From contig NW_006499435.1 in assembly GCF_000471905.2 (NCBI RefSeq), positions 2,021,797-2,085,796 on the forward strand: a DNA stretch of 64,000 nt. The letters are read 5' to 3'. Shown here piece after piece: positions 1-9,285 of this stretch (position 1 is the stretch's first letter; each line of letters begins with the position of its first letter). The stretch is from Amborella trichopoda. Its lineage: Eukaryota; Streptophyta; Magnoliopsida; Amborellales; Amborellaceae. The translations under genes and the position numbers were made by a program. Under the pieces are notes generated by a model. The model saw nothing but the letters and a program-made list of their open reading frames with translations, ran no database searches and was not told where the DNA came from.

Positions 1-596
1 GAGTGGCAATAGACTCAGACTTGACCCAGGACCCGAGTGATAGATCTGATCCGGGTTTGGATATGGGTTACATCCCTTTTTACATTCTCGGTAAAGGCTT
101 GAAATTAGCGGTGGCAATAGACTCGAACTCGACCCGGGACCCGAGTGATAGATCTGATCCGGGTCCGGATATGGGTGGGGACTAGCATTGGGTTATGGTC
201 CTTTTTACATTCTCGGTAAAAGTTTGAAATTAGCAATGGCAATAGACTCGGACTTGACCCGGGACCCGAGAGGCAATAGACTCGGACTTGACCCGGGACC
301 CGAGTGATAGATCTGATCCGGGTCTGGATATGGGTTACAACCCTTTTTACATTCTCGGTAAAGGCTTGAAATTAGCGGTGGCAATAGACTCGGACTCGAC
401 CCGGGACCCGAGTGATAGATCTGATCCGGGTCCAGATATGTGTTCAAAATTGGACCTTGCAGGTTAGGTATGGGTCCAAATCTTCGATATGAACATTATT
501 TGGGTCCGGGTTTCGGGTCAGGCCTGTATCATTTTTTCGGATCCGATTCCTGGTTAGGCGGGACTTGACCGTACCCGACCCGTTGCTACCCCTACT
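1..596. repeat. GGGTCC-rich repeat array (tandem/nested short elements)
   Basis: Four to five imperfect copies of a unit opening with GTGGCAATAGACTC and containing GGGACCCGAG, GATCTGATCCGGGT and ATATGGGT follow each other, starting near 3, 111, 236, 271 and 378. The array closes near 590 with TTGCTACCCCTAC, the complement-like partner of the opening GGTGGCAA. Single copies with the same ends occur at 26270-26447 and 26671-26842, so this looks like a short inverted-repeat element that has been tandemly copied. Class is uncertain (hAT-like MITE suspected from the GGGGTGGCAA end). Short open frames across it are by-products of its composition. Confidence 0.7.
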
Positions 597-733
597 TGAA
601 ATCAATTTTTTTTCTCGTATCGTATTCATAGTTGTAGAGTCAAGATAATCTATTTGTAACATTTCCAACAGCAAAACTACATTTCTAGTTAGAATTTGAG
701 ATTTCGGTCACCTGCAAAATACTTTACCATATG

Positions 734-739
734 TTTATT
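734..739 (-). terminator. Likely poly(A) signal of Kunitz pseudogene
   Basis: AATAAA on the minus strand about 150 nt past the stop codon; the same motif sits at the same place downstream of the paralogue at 3314-3319. Confidence 0.45.
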
Positions 740-885
740 ATAAAAAGAGAGTGAAGATCCCTACTTAAAAAATTATTAAGGAGAGAGAATACATCTTATG
801 TAAATGATAAAAGACAGTGGATCTGTGCTTTACCACTCTAGGAGAAAACAGATAGGGCCTCCTTCTAGAGAGAGAGAGGGAGCAC

Positions 886-1513
886 TCAGATCTCCTTGAA
901 CACAATACTCAATGCTGGATCCCCAAGAGCGAGCCAGTTCCTCCCATTCACGTTATAAACACCCAAATTCCCACAAATGACCTTACAAAAGCTACAAACC
1001 CCAGGGCAAAACACCAATTTGTACCTCCCATTATCAACCCCTTCACTTTCTCTCTCTACCTTAAACCAGTTACTCACGGTCGACGAACCGGGATTCCCGG
1101 TCACGCCACCAGTCGTCACGAATCGTTTGTCGGTTGCCTCGTCTAAGCCGCCGAGCCTCCAAACGGTTGACTGGACACAAATTGTGACAGCTTGAAATCA
1201 ATCGGATGTTTTGATCAGCTGAGAGCCGTATAACCTTATCACTGGCTCCAGCTGGTGAAAAGATGATCGGTAAACCGGGAGAGACACGGGTGCTTACGGC
1301 CACATTAAAGGGGCAAGAACCGTTGCGGCCCTCGAGGATCAAACCGCTACCTATCTTCTGATTGGGAGCCGGTAGTATGTAGTACTGGCTACTGGTTCGG
1401 AGAGGGCGGCCGTCTAGGTCCCATACAAAATCCGTTCCAGCCTGAGCGATTGGTGGCATTTGCGTGATCAATATTCCCACGAGGAAAGAAAGGACATGGT
1501 TTATTCGCCGCAT
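886..1513 (-). pseudogene. Kunitz-type (STI/miraculin-like) protease inhibitor, frameshifted
   Basis: Single-exon member of the Kunitz soybean-trypsin-inhibitor family and a close paralogue of the gene at 3475-4098. The start at 1511-1513 (MRRINHV) is chosen because it aligns with the paralogue's MWRINHV; an upstream in-frame ATG exists but is not conserved. A hydrophobic signal peptide is followed by the Kunitz signature (VWDLDGRPL). The N-terminal half is open down to about 1200. There the gene has four extra bases relative to its paralogue (about 1188-1205), which shifts the frame; the C-terminal half, including the cysteine cluster FCPGVCSFCKVICG, continues in another frame to the normal stop at 886-888. 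In the initial frame the protein would end with unrelated residues and lose the C-terminal disulfides. Promoter motifs are intact, so it may still be transcribed. A base-calling error is possible but would have to add four bases. Confidence 0.85.
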
Positions 1514-1647
1514 TCTGACTCGAAAAGTTTCAAGTTCAAGATTAAGTAAATCTAGACTTCGAAACAATGTTTAAAAAATTGCCGAACCAACTAATTCCCG
1601 GTAGAAAAGAGGAAAAATGCTTAAGATTCATAGAGGGCGGAGTACCA

Positions 1648-1718
1648 TTTTATAGGCTTGGGAGCCTCTCTCGAGAGGGACGCATGGCATGATCTAAAGG
1701 CTCATTGCGGTCCACGTG
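1648..1718 (-). promoter_or_regulatory. TATA box and G-box of Kunitz pseudogene
   Basis: TATAAAA at 1648-1654 (minus strand) lies about 135 nt upstream of the start codon. A CACGTG G-box is at 1713-1718 inside TCCACGTGG. Both are conserved in the paralogous promoter (4221-4228 and 4258-4263). G-boxes bind bZIP/bHLH factors in plants; actual regulation is not shown here. Confidence 0.6.
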
Positions 1719-2205
1719 GTACCATTAGATTGGTCCAAATTGGCGATCTGAAAGTAATAGAGAAATAAATTTTTTTTTTTGAAAAGCAAAATAGTATAAG
1801 GGTAATAACTCTGACTCACTTATTAATGAACTAGTGCCCCTTTTCATCATGTAATTGAATATGGAGTTAATGTCATTGAATATGGAGTTATGGACCGGGG
1901 ATAAGTAACATGAACTCATGTTACTCAAAAGTCAAAGATATATCGTTGTGTTTCTTCTCTTGTTAGGTTAAGGTAAGACAGCAAAAACGTTCATCTCTGG
2001 GTTTGCAATTAGTCTCAGCCGTCAGATTTAAAACATAGTGACTACAAATGTATCACAAAATTGAACAATGGTTTTTTTGAATTTTGAGCTTTACGATCAA
2101 TAGCACACCCCAATTATCTAAATTTGCGACTAAAAGTTGAGGATGATCATTGACGATGTACCGAAGGTAAGAGCTCTTGTCCTTACTTTTCCTTTCAACC
2201 AGTGT

Positions 2206-2385
2206 TCGAAAGAGCGACTCGGGCCTACTAATCTACCATGGCCCGAGCCAATTAGTTGGGCTGACTTCGACTTATTGGGCCCGATTAGTGCCGAGTTGTG
2301 TAATATTAAAAAATAAGGGTAAAGAATCCCGAATAAATTATAAGAAATTTGTAAAAATGTTAAAATTTTATGTTTTTTTATAGAG
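2206..2385. other. Intergenic, no gene seen
   Basis: Contains a GC-richer patch with repeated GGGCC/GGCCCGA words near 2215-2300, resembling decayed repeat ends. No gene is supported. Confidence 0.5.
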
Positions 2386-2579
2386 TAATGATTTTATGAG
2401 ACCCTCCCACACCCATGTGTGTAGGACGTCAAAGGAGTACCATTTAATTTTGTACAAATCTCTAGAAAAGTTATCTTATAGACGTGGGACTTGACTTTTG
2501 TAGAGATTTGTACCAAATTTAATGGTGATCTTTTGGAGTCTTGCAAACATGGATAAGGGAGGGTCTCACAATGTCATTT
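2386..2579. mobile_element. MITE family B, about 195 bp
   Basis: Terminal inverted repeats: the left end TAATGATTTTATGAGACC matches the complement of the right end (GGGTCTCACAATGTCATT). A second full copy lies at 52942-53136 and a fragment at about 10927-10985. Internal sequence such as CTAGAAAAGTTATC and AATGGTGATCTTTT is shared. No coding capacity; superfamily not assigned. Confidence 0.7.
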
Positions 2580-3170
2580 CTTTTTTTTATATTGTCACAT
2601 AAAAGAAGTGAAATAAAAAAATATTATAAGCTAGTTGGGTTTGGGCAAAATTTTTAAGCAACTAAAAATACGAGATGCTTCGTATATACCCAAATATTAT
2701 TAAGAAGGTATTTTTTTTTTTTTCTTTGTATATACTAAAAAATTATCAAAAAGGTCGGTCAATAGGCTTCTTTTTTTTTTTCCTTTTTTTCTTTTTTCGG
2801 GGCATTGCCCTACTAAAGAAATAACAAAAAACATAATTAGAATGTGGTAAATCCTTGGACGGAGGGACAATTTTGAAAAAAAACCGTATGTTAGACCGAC
2901 TTTCTTGGTAATTTTCGAGTATATTCGGAGCTTCTCGTATTTTCGTATTTCTTTTAGAGGCTGTATATAATTTTCTCAATAAACAATTTTAGAGTTTTTG
3001 GCGGCAGAACTATATTTTCCGATAGGATTTTGAAATGGAACTTTTCATTTATATGCCTAAGCCTCAGCACGAATGGAAATTCAATTTAAATGCGCCAAAC
3101 CTTTCAGAATCTTCACTTCATTGCTAATAGAGAATACGTCACGGAAACATACTACAAGAAAGACTGCTTG
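2580..3170. other. AT-rich intergenic, no gene seen
   Basis: Poly-T/poly-A tracts and simple sequence, including a T-rich run near 2771-2797. The short open frames here are low complexity and not supported as genes. Confidence 0.5.
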
Positions 3171-3313
3171 TAAGGCTTGAAATCCGTGTTTTTTCTTTCT
3201 TGTATGGTCATTGTAGAGTTAAGATAATCGATTTATAAGATTTCCAACACCAAGACTACATTTTCCAGTTAGATTTTGAGATTTCAATCACCTGAAAAAT
3301 ACTTTGCCATGTA

Positions 3314-3319
3314 TTTATT
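3314..3319 (-). terminator. Likely poly(A) signal of Kunitz inhibitor gene
   Basis: AATAAA on the minus strand about 155 nt past the stop codon, conserved in position in the paralogue. Confidence 0.45.
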
Positions 3320-3474
3320 ATAAAAAGAGAGCGAAGATCCCTTATATATGACATCCTTTAAGAGAGAGAATACATCTTATTTATGTAAACATACAAGGAG
3401 AGTGGATCTGGGCTTTAACAGCATGGGAGAAAAGACTTAGGGGCGGCGTCCTTGTATAAAGAGAGAGGGAGCAG

Positions 3475-4098
3475 TCAGACCTTCTTGAAGACCAGACTTA
3501 ATGCTGGATCCACTTGAGCCAACCACTTGTTCCCATTCTCCTCATAAACCCCTAAATTCCCACAATTGATCCTGCAAATGTCACAAACCCCAGGGCAAAA
3601 CACCAACTTGTACCTCCCATTATTAACAACCTCGCTTTCTCTCTCTACCGTGAACCAGTTACTCACGGTCGCTCGACCGGGATTCCCGGTCACGCCACCG
3701 GTTATCACGAATTGTATGCCGGTCACCTGGTCAAAGTTACTACGTCTCCAAACCGTTGACTGGATGCATATTGTGATGGCCTCAAATTGGATATTTTGGT
3801 CAACTGAGAGCCGTACCACTTTATCACCGGCGTTAACGGGTGAAAAGGTGACTGGTAAACCGGTAGAGATACCGGTACTTAGCGCCACATTAAGGGGGCA
3901 GGAACCGTTGCGAGTAGCTACAGTCAAACCGCTGGTTATCTTTTGATTCAGAACCGGTAGTATGTAGTACTGGCTATCGGTTCTAAGAGGGTGGCCGTCG
4001 AGGTCCAGTACAAAATCCGTTGCCGCTTGAGCAATCGGTGGTGATTGTGTGATCAATACAGCCATGAAGAAAGAAAGGACATGGTTTATTCGCCACAT
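3475..4098 (-). CDS. Kunitz-type (STI/miraculin-like) protease inhibitor
   Basis: Intronless gene for a 207-residue secreted protein of the Kunitz soybean-trypsin-inhibitor family; members block serine (sometimes cysteine or aspartic) proteases as a beta-trefoil and act in seed storage or defence against herbivores and microbes. Residues 1-25 form a signal peptide ending AQA. The family signature (VLDLDGHPL, 30-38) follows at the mature N-terminus. Six cysteines are visible: C67 and C111, then a cluster C168, C172, C175, C179, a spacing typical of miraculin-like members with three disulfides. The length is typical. The P1 residue of the reactive loop cannot be named confidently, so inhibitory specificity, or loss of it, is open. 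Its paralogue at 886-1513 is broken, so this is the only intact copy in the window. TATA box and G-box lie upstream. Family assignment is firm; substrate is not known. Confidence 0.93.
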   Translation of the reverse strand: MWRINHVLSFFMAVLITQSPPIAQAATDFVLDLDGHPLRTDSQYYILPVLNQKITSGLTVATRNGSCPLNVALSTGISTGLPVTFSPVNAGDKVVRLSVDQNIQFEAITICIQSTVWRRSNFDQVTGIQFVITGGVTGNPGRATVSNWFTVERESEVVNNGRYKLVFCPGVCDICRINCGNLGVYEENGNKWLAQVDPALSLVFKKV

Positions 4099-4220
4099 TT
4101 TGACTCCAAACTATTGCGATTTCGAGTTTAAGATGCTTAAATCTAAATTTTGAAACAACGATTAAAAAATCGCCGAATCGAATGACAGAATGGCTTTAAG
4201 ATCCATGACGCCGGAGGATC

Positions 4221-4263
4221 AATTTATAAGCTTGGTATCTTATGGCTCATTAGGGTCCACGTG
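4221..4263 (-). promoter_or_regulatory. TATA box and G-box of Kunitz inhibitor gene
   Basis: TATAAATT at 4221-4228 (minus strand), about 125 nt upstream of the start codon; CACGTG at 4258-4263. A GTCAAAGATATA block further upstream (about 4442-4453), whose complement holds a TTGAC W-box core, is shared with the paralogue. Conservation between duplicates supports, but does not prove, function. Confidence 0.6.
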
Positions 4264-4566
4264 GCATCATTACATTGGTCCAAATTAACCGCGTTTGGAT
4301 CTGAAATGTAGTACAGGATAAGATAATAACAATGACTCGGTATTGATGAAAACGAAGTGCGATCTTTTTATCAGGTAAAAGAATCTGGAGTTATGGAGCA
4401 TAGACAAGCAACATAGAGTTTTGGAGTCTCACGTTACTCCAAAGTCAAAGATATATGCTGGGTTTCTTCTGTTTTTACGTGAAAGCAAAACAGCAAAACA
4501 GTGCGGTTGAAGTTAGTGGGTATTAACGTGTCCCAAAATTGAAGAATTTTTTTTGAATTTTGAGAA

Positions 4567-4960
4567 GGGAAAAGTTTATATAGAGCCAAGGCTCGAAACA
4601 ATCAAATTAAAAGCCTATACCAAAAATTTAACTAGAAGAGTTTGTTTTGATATCCAAATATCCTCAAATTGATTATCTCGACATCAAGATGCATGGACAT
4701 GAAAAAAACATAGATTTTAAGTTTTGAAAATAGTGTATTTTGTAACGCGTTTTTAAACCGTCGATTTTCAAGATTTTCAAGTTTTCATAGATCTGTCGAT
4801 CTACAATATTTTTGAAGCTTTAAAATTTATAAATAAAGATGAAAATATATTTTAAGGGTATCACAAATATTTCCAGTATTGAAACTATAGTTCTCAATAC
4901 TATTAGAAGGAAGGCTCTAATTTGATTGTTTAGAGCCTAGGCTCTATCCAAATGGCACCT
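4567..4960. mobile_element. MITE family A copy 1 (394 bp, Mutator-like, 9-bp TSD)
   Basis: Begins GGGAAAAGTTTATA and ends CAAATGGCACCT, with terminal inverted repeats of about 45 bp sharing AGAGCC, GGCTC and AACAATCAAATTA. It is flanked by a 9-bp direct repeat TTTTGAGAA (4558-4566 and 4961-4969). The duplicated block 1 has a single TTTTGAG at 2082-2088 with no element, i.e. the empty site. A 9-bp duplication and G-to-C termini suggest a non-autonomous Mutator-like element. No coding capacity. Confidence 0.85.
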
Positions 4961-5454
4961 TTTTGAGAATTATGATCAATAGCACACCATAATTATATGC
5001 CCCGGGTTTTAAAACTTGCCGAGTCGAGCCGGACTCACCCGGTTCGACTCGGGAATCATCTGCTACCGAGCCAGTTCCACAAAAAAATCGGTTCCACAAA
5101 AAAATCGGGAATTACCCATGTCCAGAGAGAACCGAGGCGATTCCTAATAATGAATCGTGAGTCTCACGAGAGCAACACGAGGCACCTAAAAATCCTCGAG
5201 AACCGGGGCGATTCCCAATAGTGAATCGTGAGTCTCACGAGAGCAACACGTGGGACCTAAAAATCTTCCACACGTGGTAACTCACCTCACATGTCTGCCG
5301 CTTCGCTTTTCTACACACGCAGTTGAATATGTACTACACAGGACTTTATAGAGAACAAAGCGATGCTCATCCCTCGATGTGGGATAATTCCCACAAAAAA
5401 TAATTTAACCAAGACAATTAAATATATATTATTATAGAAGCTAATAAATCACAT

Positions 5455-5530
5455 TAGGCGACGTGGCGGTGTTGGTTGCCAACCTTCAATTTTCAGCGGA
5501 CGTCTAGAGTTCGAACCCTGCCCGTCGTTG
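5455..5530 (+). other. tRNA-like (Pol III A/B box) module inside the hAT-like element
   Basis: TGGCGGTGTTGG at 5464-5475 fits the Pol III A box and AGTTCGAACCC at 5508-5518 fits the B box, 44 nt apart start to start. The equivalent place in the other element copy (59483-59536, minus strand) has the same pair 43 nt apart. It could be a SINE captured by an ancestral element. No complete tRNA fold is visible. Confidence 0.5.
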
Positions 5531-5548
5531 TTTATTTTTGTTCTCAAA

Positions 5549-5890
5549 AAAATAAACAAAGGTAGAAAATACTGTTGTAAAAAAATAAAAAATAATAAAA
5601 AATAAAAGGATTTGCAAGATAAAGATAAAAAATATAATACAACATTTTTTTTATTTTTCTTGTAAAAAAAATACAAGGTAATATTACAAGTATTTCTTGC
5701 CAAAAAATAAAAATAAAGGCATAAATTTTTTTTTTGACGACAAAAATAAACAAAGGCAAAAAATACTGTTGTAAAAAAATAGAAAAAATAAAAAATATAA
5801 GGCTTTTCAAGATAAAGATAAAAAATATAATACAACACTTTTTTATTTTTCTTGTAAAAAAAATACAAGGTAATATAACACATATTTATT
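5549..5890. repeat. AT-rich direct repeat, about 195-bp unit x 2
   Basis: Two adjoining copies (from about 5549 and about 5743) share AAATAAACAAAGG, AATACTGTTGTAAAAAAATA and GATAAAGATAAAAAATATAA. Similar poly-A-rich segments continue to about 6110. Open frames across it are low-complexity Phe/Tyr/Lys runs, not genes. Confidence 0.7.
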
Positions 5891-6939
5891 GCAAAAAAAT
5901 AAAATGTACTTTAGTAGCATCATTTTTTTATTTTTCTTGTAAAAAAAAAAAAGTAATACAACAAGCAAAAAAAATGTAGTACAACATCTTCTTCTTTTGT
6001 CAAAAAAAAGAAAAAGATAATCAACAAGTATCATATTTTTCTTGTAAAAAAAAAAAAAGATAGCACAATAAGTATTTCTTGTCAAAAAAATAAAAGGTAT
6101 TTCTTAATACTACCTAGGAATAAATGGTCTAATTATATTTTTTATTTTTATAACATGATGGTCTTTAATATAAATTTAATAATATTAATTTAAAGATAGG
6201 ATTCATACAATGAGGCCATTTGAAAGTTCTCTATTTCTACTAACAATCTCTTCCACTAATTTATTCTAGAAACCTAAAAAATTAAAGAAAATTGGTACGC
6301 ATTCTAATAATTTCTACATTGATAACCAAATCTTTTATTTTATTTATTAATTTTTGTATTATAAATCATGTAGTGTACTATTTTTCTTACAATTGTCAAT
6401 AATACATTTTAAATTAGATGATATCATAAAATATTTTGGATTTGTTATTATTTAGATAATAAAATAATTATAAAATATTGTTGGTATATAATATTATAGT
6501 TAGTTAGGTTCTAATAATTTGGGTTTTTTTAGCGGATTAGGGTTTCTCGCCAATTCGAGATTTTAGTGGCCAAATTTTCATCGATTTAGCAACTCTTTAC
6601 GGTAGTCCATATATGATTATATACTTAATCCATGATAATTCTATGATTCCTTTTATGTGATGTAAATTTAATGGTCAACATAAGTTCCTACAGGGAAAGA
6701 ACATCTCAATATTCATAAATTGATGAAGACAATGAAAGTTAATAATGTAGTACCCCTATTTCTTATTGGATTCCTAAAAAAAAATATTTATAATGAATTT
6801 TAATAATTTTTTTGAATTTTTTTAAGGCTTAATCCGAGTGATTCGACCTAATTCCCGACCCGGATCGCCTATTCGCCGATCCCGATCGGTTTTTGGGATG
6901 CCCGATCCGGGTCACCGATCTGTTTTTTAAACCACTCAT

Positions 6940-7353
6940 GTGGCCTAAGATTTTGAAAACAAAATAAAGCCTTACTATCACATCCCCATCTGAAAAGAGC
7001 CTTATCTCCAATCCCCATGCGGAAAGCATTTTCGGCTACATAAATGTGTATAACGGCTTTAAAATCAATTTCCAACACCAGCAATGAAATTCGGAACTAA
7101 AAAAATGTATAGAACTTTTGGATCTATGAACACTTGTTTTTAGAGAAAAATAGATGGTCTAGATAATTTGTTATCATATACACTATTTTTAGAGCTTAAA
7201 ATCCTATTTCTTTTCACAATTGTAATGTTCAAGCCGAGATTATCGATTTAGAGGCTTTCTAATGCTTGAATTGCAATTTTCGATAAGTTATGCTGTGAGC
7301 CTTTACTCATTTTGATAGTACTGAAGCCTTATCAAACCATTTTCCATTATGGA
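6940..7353. mobile_element. Decayed MITE family A-like sequence
   Basis: Shares with family A the internal order: a block like GATCTATGAACACTTG, TTAGAGCTTAAAATCC, then GAGATTATCGATTTAGAGG. The ends are poorly preserved. Sits at the right edge of the extra DNA in duplication block 2. Confidence 0.45.
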
Positions 7354-7439
7354 ATTTTAGGTCTAATGGTTGAGGACGATCATTGACCATGTACTAAAGG
7401 TAAGAGGTGTTATCCTTGCTCTTCCTTTTAGGACACGGC

Positions 7440-7735
7440 CTCTATGCGGCCAGCCCGCATATTGTATGAATGCAGGCTTGGCAATAAATATATTTTTAAA
7501 CATAAGTTGATCCAAATTTATGGAGAATATATAATCGTCAACATGGTGATCATGAATATGAAAAATATAATTATTTGAAAACTAGATATAATAATTATAT
7601 CCATTAGGTATACTTGTTTTTAGATGGACCACCTATTTACATCCATCTTTAAGATGGATAGTTTATACCTCTGGACCGCATATTGTAGAAATGCGGTCCA
7701 GCCCACATGAAACAGTTTTCCTTCCTTTTAATCTT
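7440..7735. mobile_element. MITE family E copy (inverted-repeat element)
   Basis: Bounded by CGCATATTGTATGAATGC and CGCATATTGTAGAAATGC, with internal GATGGACCACC and CATCTTTAAGATGGAT. An oppositely oriented relative is at 9030-9285; weaker relatives are at 48945-49165 and 53300-53475. Non-coding; superfamily not assigned. Confidence 0.5.
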
Positions 7736-7754
7736 GGAAGCTTTGAGAATATTA

Positions 7755-8122
7755 GGATTATATATAAAGTGTAATTAGATCCCACCTCAAAAATTCTACT
7801 AGAAGTTGTTTTGATGCCCGAATATCCTCAAATTGATCATCTCGACATCAATATGCATGGACATGAGAAAAAAAATTTGATTTCAAGTTTTGAAAATAGT
7901 GCATCTTGTAACACATTTTTGGACAGTCAATTTTCAAGAGTTTCATAGATCTGCTCGATCTACATTATTTTTAAAGCTTTAAATTTTCTAATTAAAGATG
8001 CAAATATATTTTAAGGCTGTCACAAAGTTTTTCAGTATTGATACGACATTTCTCAACAGTATTTGAAGGTGTCCTTTACTTTGATTGTTTAGAGCATCTT
8101 CTCTATACAAACTCCGTAACGG
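7755..8122. mobile_element. MITE family A copy 2
   Basis: Same internal order as copy 1: TCCTCAAATTGATCATCTCG, ATCAATATGCATGGACATGA, TCATAGATCTGCTCGATCTA, AGATGCAAATATATTTTAAG, closing TTTGATTGTTTAGAGC and CTCTATACAAAC. The left terminus is eroded. Confidence 0.75.
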
Positions 8123-8206
8123 TTTTGCCTAAAAACAGCCATCGACCTATGGGAGCTGTGGCGGTCGCCTCATATTTTTTGCATCAAATTTGCGTAAAAA
8201 AAATAC

Positions 8207-8271
8207 CCGTCATGGACTTGCCATGTCCGTGACGGTCTTTAATCCACGCCGTCCGAAAAAATCGGACGGCG
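8207..8271. other. Two adjacent GC-rich hairpins
   Basis: Hairpin 1 (8207-8235): CCGTCATGGAC against GTCCGTGACGG, 10 of 11 pairs, 7-nt loop. Hairpin 2 (8247-8271): CGCCGTCCGA against TCGGACGGCG, 10 of 10 pairs, 5-nt A loop. GC-rich in an AT-rich setting. Function unknown; probably part of an unclassified repeat. Confidence 0.7.
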
Positions 8272-8366
8272 CCGAGCCTATGGATGAAAATACTATTTAT
8301 TGTTACCTATAGGCGTTTTGTAGTCTCTTCCATATATATATACTTTATTAAAAAGAGGTTATATTA

Positions 8367-8603
8367 AGGTGCTAATACTATGGAGTAATTTATCATGATA
8401 CTTAACAAAATTTAGACACCTATATACATTTGTTTTCTATATGGAGTTTTTTTTAGTAAGGGCATTTTTAGTCATTAATAGGAGTGTGACGTCATCTAAT
8501 TATCATACGACAAAAAAGAATCTTATTAAAAAATACTCTATATACAAAACAAGGATATAAGAGTGTTATAATGATAAATTACTCCATAACGTGAACACTC
8601 TAC
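8367..8603. mobile_element. MITE family D copy, about 235 bp
   Basis: Terminal inverted repeats: GGAGTAATTTATCAT on the left against ATGATAAATTACTCC on the right. A diverged relative is at 12888-13118. Non-coding. Confidence 0.75.
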
Positions 8604-9029
8604 CTATATGAACCATTACACAAGTTTGATTGAGCTAATAAAGAGATTACAGGAAAAAAAAAAGGACAGAGAGAAGGAAAGCTCTAACCAAAGTCGGCTG
8701 ATTAGCTAAACAATCTATCTGTATTGAATTCTCTAACAATGTGGACGAAACAGACTTCTCCCTCGCAAGGGATAAAAGGATGTCTTGTTACGACTTTTCT
8801 ATACCCATGGTTTCTTACAACGTTGGGAAGCCTGGATTTGTCTTTAAAACCGATGCTATATTCACACCATCTCCATGGTCGCTTCAATTGATAACTTTCC
8901 CCCATGTTCACAATGCATGTCTTGAATGTATAAAAACCCTCTATTTACATGATCTCTATATTTGACTTTTTCTTTGATTTTTTTTTTCATTAGAATAATT
9001 GTTTCATGCGGACGGGAACGCATTGGTAC
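8604..9029. other. Intergenic, no recognised gene
   Basis: A 74-codon frame on the plus strand (8741-8965) and an overlapping 69-codon frame on the minus strand have no recognisable domain, partner exon or signal. Neither is supported as a gene. Confidence 0.4.
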
Positions 9030-9285
9030 AATATGCATTCCAGAGGTACAAAGCACCCATCTTAAAGATGGATGTAAATAGGTGGTCCATCCGAAAATAA
9101 TTGTAATTAACGGTCCAAATGTTTTTTAATATAAGTATTATTTCCAGTTTTAAAATTTTATTTATTTTTTCATATTCATGATCTCCATGTTAAAAATTAT
9201 ATGTTTCTAAAAATGAGAATTAAATTATTTTTTAAAAATATATGTATCGCCAAGCCCTCATTTATAAATGTATGCTTATTGCTCT
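9030..9285. mobile_element. MITE family E copy, inverted orientation
   Basis: CATCTTAAAGATGGATG, AGGTGGTCCATC, AACGGTCCAAATG and ATATTCATGATCTCCATG match, on the opposite strand, the element at 7440-7735. Confidence 0.5.

Larger units (their letters stand above)
597..2205. repeat. Segmental duplication, block 1 (Kunitz pseudogene block)
   Basis: This stretch aligns end to end with block 2 (about 3175-7435). Shared landmarks in the same order are an AT-rich downstream flank, the Kunitz reading frame, the TATA box, the G-box, a GTCAAAGATATA motif, a CAATAGCACACC motif and a GGTAAGAG motif. Block 1 lacks the transposons present in block 2, so it preserves unoccupied sites. Confidence 0.8.
5001..6937 (-). 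mobile_element. hAT-like non-autonomous element, copy 2 (decayed)
   Basis: A 1.9-kb relative, in opposite orientation, of the element at 58725-60463. Left end GGGTTTTAAAAC followed by CCGAGTCGAGCCGGACTC matches the other copy's right end; the right part (GGGTCACCGATC, ATTCATAAATTGATGAAG, CTTATTGGATTC) matches the other copy's left part. The ends are mutated and no clean 8-bp duplication is visible. It holds a roughly 75-bp direct repeat at about 5121-5270, a tRNA-promoter-like module at 5455-5530, and AT-rich expanded repeats at 5549-6110. No transposase frame is seen. Confidence 0.75.
3175..7435. repeat. Segmental duplication, block 2 (with later insertions)
   Basis: Aligns with block 1 (597-2205) across the Kunitz gene and promoter up to 4566, resumes after the MITE (4961-5000), and resumes again at about 7354-7435 (TTGAGGACGATCATTGACCA against TTGAGGATGATCATTGACGA in block 1). 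The extra DNA is therefore insertion into block 2: a MITE at 4567-4960, an hAT-like element at 5001-6937, and a decayed MITE-like stretch at about 6940-7353. Confidence 0.75.

Noticed and set aside
5449-6085. Phe/Tyr/Lys-rich frames of 80-144 codons on both strands
   Set aside because: Low-complexity poly-A/T expansions within the hAT-like element, with no start context or domain.
8207-8271. Hairpins as intrinsic transcription terminators
   Set aside because: The stems look terminator-like, but this is a eukaryotic nuclear region with no gene feeding into it.
8741-8965. 74-codon plus-strand frame with overlapping minus-strand frame
   Set aside because: No domain, signal, splice partner or paralogue recognised.
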